A stretch of DNA of 7,764 nt from an uncultured Bacteroidales bacterium (GTDB lineage Bacteria > Bacteroidota > Bacteroidia > Bacteroidales > Paludibacteraceae). A model generated the notes under the pieces. The model was not told the origin of the DNA. It worked only from the letters and a program-made list of their open reading frames with translations, and made no database searches. Positions within the stretch are counted from its first letter, which is position 1; each line of letters starts with the position of its first letter. This document shows positions 6,204 to 7,764 of this stretch, one piece after another. The stretch is taken from the NCBI GenBank assembly GCA_945787425.1, contig CALZHO010000030.1, positions 1 through 7,764 on the forward strand, given 5' to 3'. A program made the translations under genes and the position numbers.

Positions 6204-6229
6204 AAAAAAAACATAGAATGACATTCTAT
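6204..6229. promoter_or_regulatory. 17-bp perfect dyad upstream of the dapF promoter
   Basis: ATAGAATG (6213-6220), one central A, and CATTCTAT (6222-6229) form a perfect 8-1-8 inverted repeat ending 23 bases before the -33 box. It is flanked by A8 runs at 6204-6211 and 6235-6242. It could be a repressor or activator operator for dapF-dapL. On the minus strand the same hairpin followed by T8 would be an intrinsic terminator, but no minus-strand gene is seen here. I cannot choose between the two. Confidence 0.45.
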
Positions 6230-6252
6230 TTGGCAAAAAAAACACCCATACA

Positions 6253-6284
6253 CTTGCGTATGTGCAGTTTTTGTTGTATCTTTG
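6253..6284 (+). promoter_or_regulatory. -33/-7 promoter of dapF-dapL
   Basis: TATCTTTG at 6277-6284 is a perfect TAnnTTTG -7 box, and CTTG at 6253-6256 is a one-mismatch -33 box with a 20-base spacer. Initiation would fall near 6290, leaving a leader of about 70 bases before the dapF ATG. The leader holds small GC-rich inverted stretches but no structure I recognise as a lysine riboswitch, and it is too short for one. Confidence 0.7.
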
Positions 6285-6361
6285 TGCCCGAATTTTAAAA
6301 TTAACAATCCGGCAAACGGGTTGCAAGATGAACGGTCACCCGGGAAAGAAAAAGCGCGAAA

Positions 6362-7195
6362 ATGAGAAAAGAGCTGAAATTTGTCAAGATGCACGGCTTA
6401 GGGAATGACTATGTGTATATAGACTGTTTCCCTGCAACCGCAGCCGCCATAATAGCAAGTACGGATTTATCCGCCTTGGCGCGTACTGTCAGCGACCGCC
6501 ATTTCGGAATAGGTTCAGACGGGTTAGTGCTGATTCTTCCGTGCAAAGAAGCCGAAGCGTCGATGCGTATCTTCAATGCCGATGGTTCGGAGGCGGAGAT
6601 GTGTGGCAATGCCATCCGTTGCGTAGGCAAATATCTGTACGAAAGCGGTTTATGTACACAGCCAAAGATGAGAATCAAGACGATTGTGGGTATCCGGAAG
6701 TTATGTCTTCACATCCAAAACGGTTTGGTACACGAAGTGACAGCAGATATGGGAACCCCGAAGACAGCCACTGATTCGCTTGCCTTGAAAGGTCGTGACC
6801 TCTTGGGTTTCACCTCCGTCAATATGGGTAATCCGCACGCCGTGTTTTTCCACAGCGGGGTAATCTCCGATGCGGAAATGGCAGATTTGGGCGAACGAAT
6901 AGGTACGCACCCGCATTTCCCGAAAGGCACCAATGTAGAGTTCGCTCATGTACGCAATGCGCGTGAATTAGATGTACGCGTGTGGGAACGCGGCAGCGGC
7001 GAGACTATGGCATGCGGCACAGGAGCCTGCGCAGCAGCCGTAGCGGCGTACCGGATGGGTGAGACAGGAGAGGAGATTATCGTGCACCTCAAGGGAGGTG
7101 AGTTATTGATTCATTATGACCCGTTGGAAAACAAAATTACCATGACAGGTCCGGCAACAGAAGTATTCCGGGGTACCTATAGCTGGGAGGAATAA
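6362..7195 (+). CDS. dapF: Diaminopimelate epimerase
   Basis: DapF is a cytoplasmic, cofactor-independent racemase that converts LL- to meso-diaminopimelate, the direct precursor for lysine and for the peptidoglycan cross-link. The 277 residues match the family length. The N terminus FVKMHGLGNDYVYID is the standard opening. Both catalytic cysteines are present: C81 in AEMCGNAIRC and C218 in ETMACGTGAC. Substrate-binding motifs include HFGIGSDGL (47-55), NMGNPHAV (154-161) and WERGSGET (208-215). Two pseudo-symmetric halves can be seen, each contributing one cysteine. The start at 6362 gives the normal N terminus; the next Met (codon 10) lies inside the conserved motif. dapL follows after two bases, so the pair is probably cotranscribed from the promoter at 6253-6284. 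Confidence 0.97.
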   Translation: MRKELKFVKMHGLGNDYVYIDCFPATAAAIIASTDLSALARTVSDRHFGIGSDGLVLILPCKEAEASMRIFNADGSEAEMCGNAIRCVGKYLYESGLCTQPKMRIKTIVGIRKLCLHIQNGLVHEVTADMGTPKTATDSLALKGRDLLGFTSVNMGNPHAVFFHSGVISDAEMADLGERIGTHPHFPKGTNVEFAHVRNARELDVRVWERGSGETMACGTGACAAAVAAYRMGETGEEIIVHLKGGELLIHYDPLENKITMTGPATEVFRGTYSWEE

Positions 7196-7197
7196 TC

Positions 7198-7764
7198 ATG
7201 CAAATCAATCCCTATTATGCCGAATTACCGGCTAATTATCTGTTTCGTGACATCGAACTGCGGGTGAACGCTTATCTAGCACATCATCCGAATGAGAGGC
7301 TGCTGCGTATGGGCGTGGGCGATGTGACGCGTCCGCTCCCCCGTGTCATCGTGGATGCCATGCACACCGCTGCAGAAGAGTTGGCTCACGCCGATACATT
7401 CCGTGGTTATTGTCCCGAAAACGGTTACCAATGGTTGCAGCAGCGTATCATCGACTCTTTTTACTGCCCTCGCGGGATTTGTTTTGAACCCGACGAGGTG
7501 TTTATCAGCGAGGGCGCAGGAAGCGATTTAGGCAATCTCAGCGAACTATTTGACCAAAAGAACACAGTGGCGATTCTTGACCCTACCTATCCTGCCTATG
7601 TGGATGCGAATATCATGGCAGGCAGGGAGATAGTTTTTATACCGTGTATGAAAGAAAATGCTTTTGTTCCGGAACTGCCCAAGCAGCCGGTGGACATCAT
7701 TTACCTCTGCTTTCCAAACAACCCAACAGGTGTCGTGCTCACGCATGACCAGCTGCGCTTGTGG
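7198..7764 (+). CDS. dapL: LL-diaminopimelate aminotransferase, N-terminal part (3' truncated by window)
   Basis: DapL is a PLP-dependent class I/II aminotransferase that makes LL-diaminopimelate from tetrahydrodipicolinate and glutamate in one step, bypassing the acyl-blocked branches. The frame runs from ATG 7198 to the window end, 189 of roughly 410 residues. It starts MQINPYYAELPANYLF. It shows the DapL pattern LLRMGVGDVTRPLP, then DTFRGYCPENGYQWLQQRI, then FISEGAGSDLGN at the phosphate-binding region, DPTYPAYVDANIMAGR, and YLCFPNNPTG, the conserved NNPTG of the fold. The Schiff-base lysine lies beyond the window. It starts two bases after the dapF stop and the two enzymes act in sequence, supporting an operon. 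Other aminotransferases are possible, but the combination of motifs and neighbour favours DapL. Confidence 0.93.
   Translation, partial: MQINPYYAELPANYLFRDIELRVNAYLAHHPNERLLRMGVGDVTRPLPRVIVDAMHTAAEELAHADTFRGYCPENGYQWLQQRIIDSFYCPRGICFEPDEVFISEGAGSDLGNLSELFDQKNTVAILDPTYPAYVDANIMAGREIVFIPCMKENAFVPELPKQPVDIIYLCFPNNPTGVVLTHDQLRLW

Larger units (their letters stand above)
5715..6361 (+). other. Repeat-rich non-coding interval between IS and dapF
   Basis: I find no convincing gene in these 647 bases. A 68-codon frame at 5921-6127 runs through the 21-bp repeats and has no protein character. The interval holds, in order: the right target flank with GAACTCC-type short repeats, a second copy of the left-flank repeat (5765-5826), an 11-bp tandem duplication, an AAAAAGTGACTTTTCTT copy, an array of about 21-bp units, a dyad related to the IS target, an ACT-rich tract (6101-6134), a terminator, a 17-bp dyad and the dapF promoter. 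Confidence 0.7.

Noticed and set aside
6290..6361. Lysine riboswitch in the dapF leader
   Set aside because: The leader is only about 70 bases, while lysine riboswitches need well over 150. No matching structure was seen.
6328..6408. Short ORF starting ATG 6328 overlapping the dapF start in another frame, as a leader peptide
   Set aside because: The 26-codon product (starting MNGHPGKKKRENEK) has a single lysine cluster but no attenuator structure after it. It overlaps conserved dapF coding sequence by chance.

Overview
The window looks like a chromosomal segment of a Bacteroidota bacterium, most likely Bacteroidales (Prevotella/Bacteroides-like). The clearest clues are three promoter candidates with the Bacteroidota -33/-7 architecture: a -7 box matching or nearly matching TAnnTTTG, 20 bases after a TTG-type -33 box. 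Recognisable Shine-Dalgarno sequences are lacking, DapL (the LL-diaminopimelate aminotransferase route) is present, and the intergenic regions are AT-rich and full of short degenerate repeats. All genes lie on the + strand.

Layout: (1) 1-1126 is the 3' end of pheT. (2) A short gap holds a perfect 11-bp hairpin and a 37-codon ORF overlapping the pheT stop. (3) 1295-2881 is prfC (release factor 3). (4) A 136-base gap carries an in-phase 9-bp repeat array. (5) 3018-4298 is nupG, a nucleoside:H+ symporter, followed by a good intrinsic terminator. (6) 4491-5714 is a complete IS110-group insertion sequence. (7) 5715-6361 is a repeat-rich non-coding stretch ending in a terminator, a 17-bp dyad and a promoter. 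(8) 6362-7195 is dapF, followed two bases later by dapL, which is cut by the window end. dapL and dapF catalyse consecutive steps to meso-diaminopimelate for peptidoglycan and lysine, and probably form one operon.

The most interesting object is the IS110 element. Its 5' non-coding region can be read by eye as a complete bridge RNA (about 4528-4688). It has an outer closing stem and two stem-loop arms. The first arm holds a left and a right target guide that spell TAATC-GT-TCGAG, which is exactly the site recreated by joining the two flanks of the element. The second arm holds a left donor guide that spells ATAGTTC-GT, exactly the right end of the element, and a shorter right donor guide matching the left end. 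All four guides agree on a GT core dinucleotide, so the element boundaries, the target and the donor follow from sequence alone. The element sits inside a family of degenerate intergenic repeats, and a related sequence lies about 310 bases beyond its right end. The mechanism class (IS110 bridge RNA) is known; this particular RNA, its GT core and its Bacteroidota-type promoter straddling the junction are what merit follow-up.
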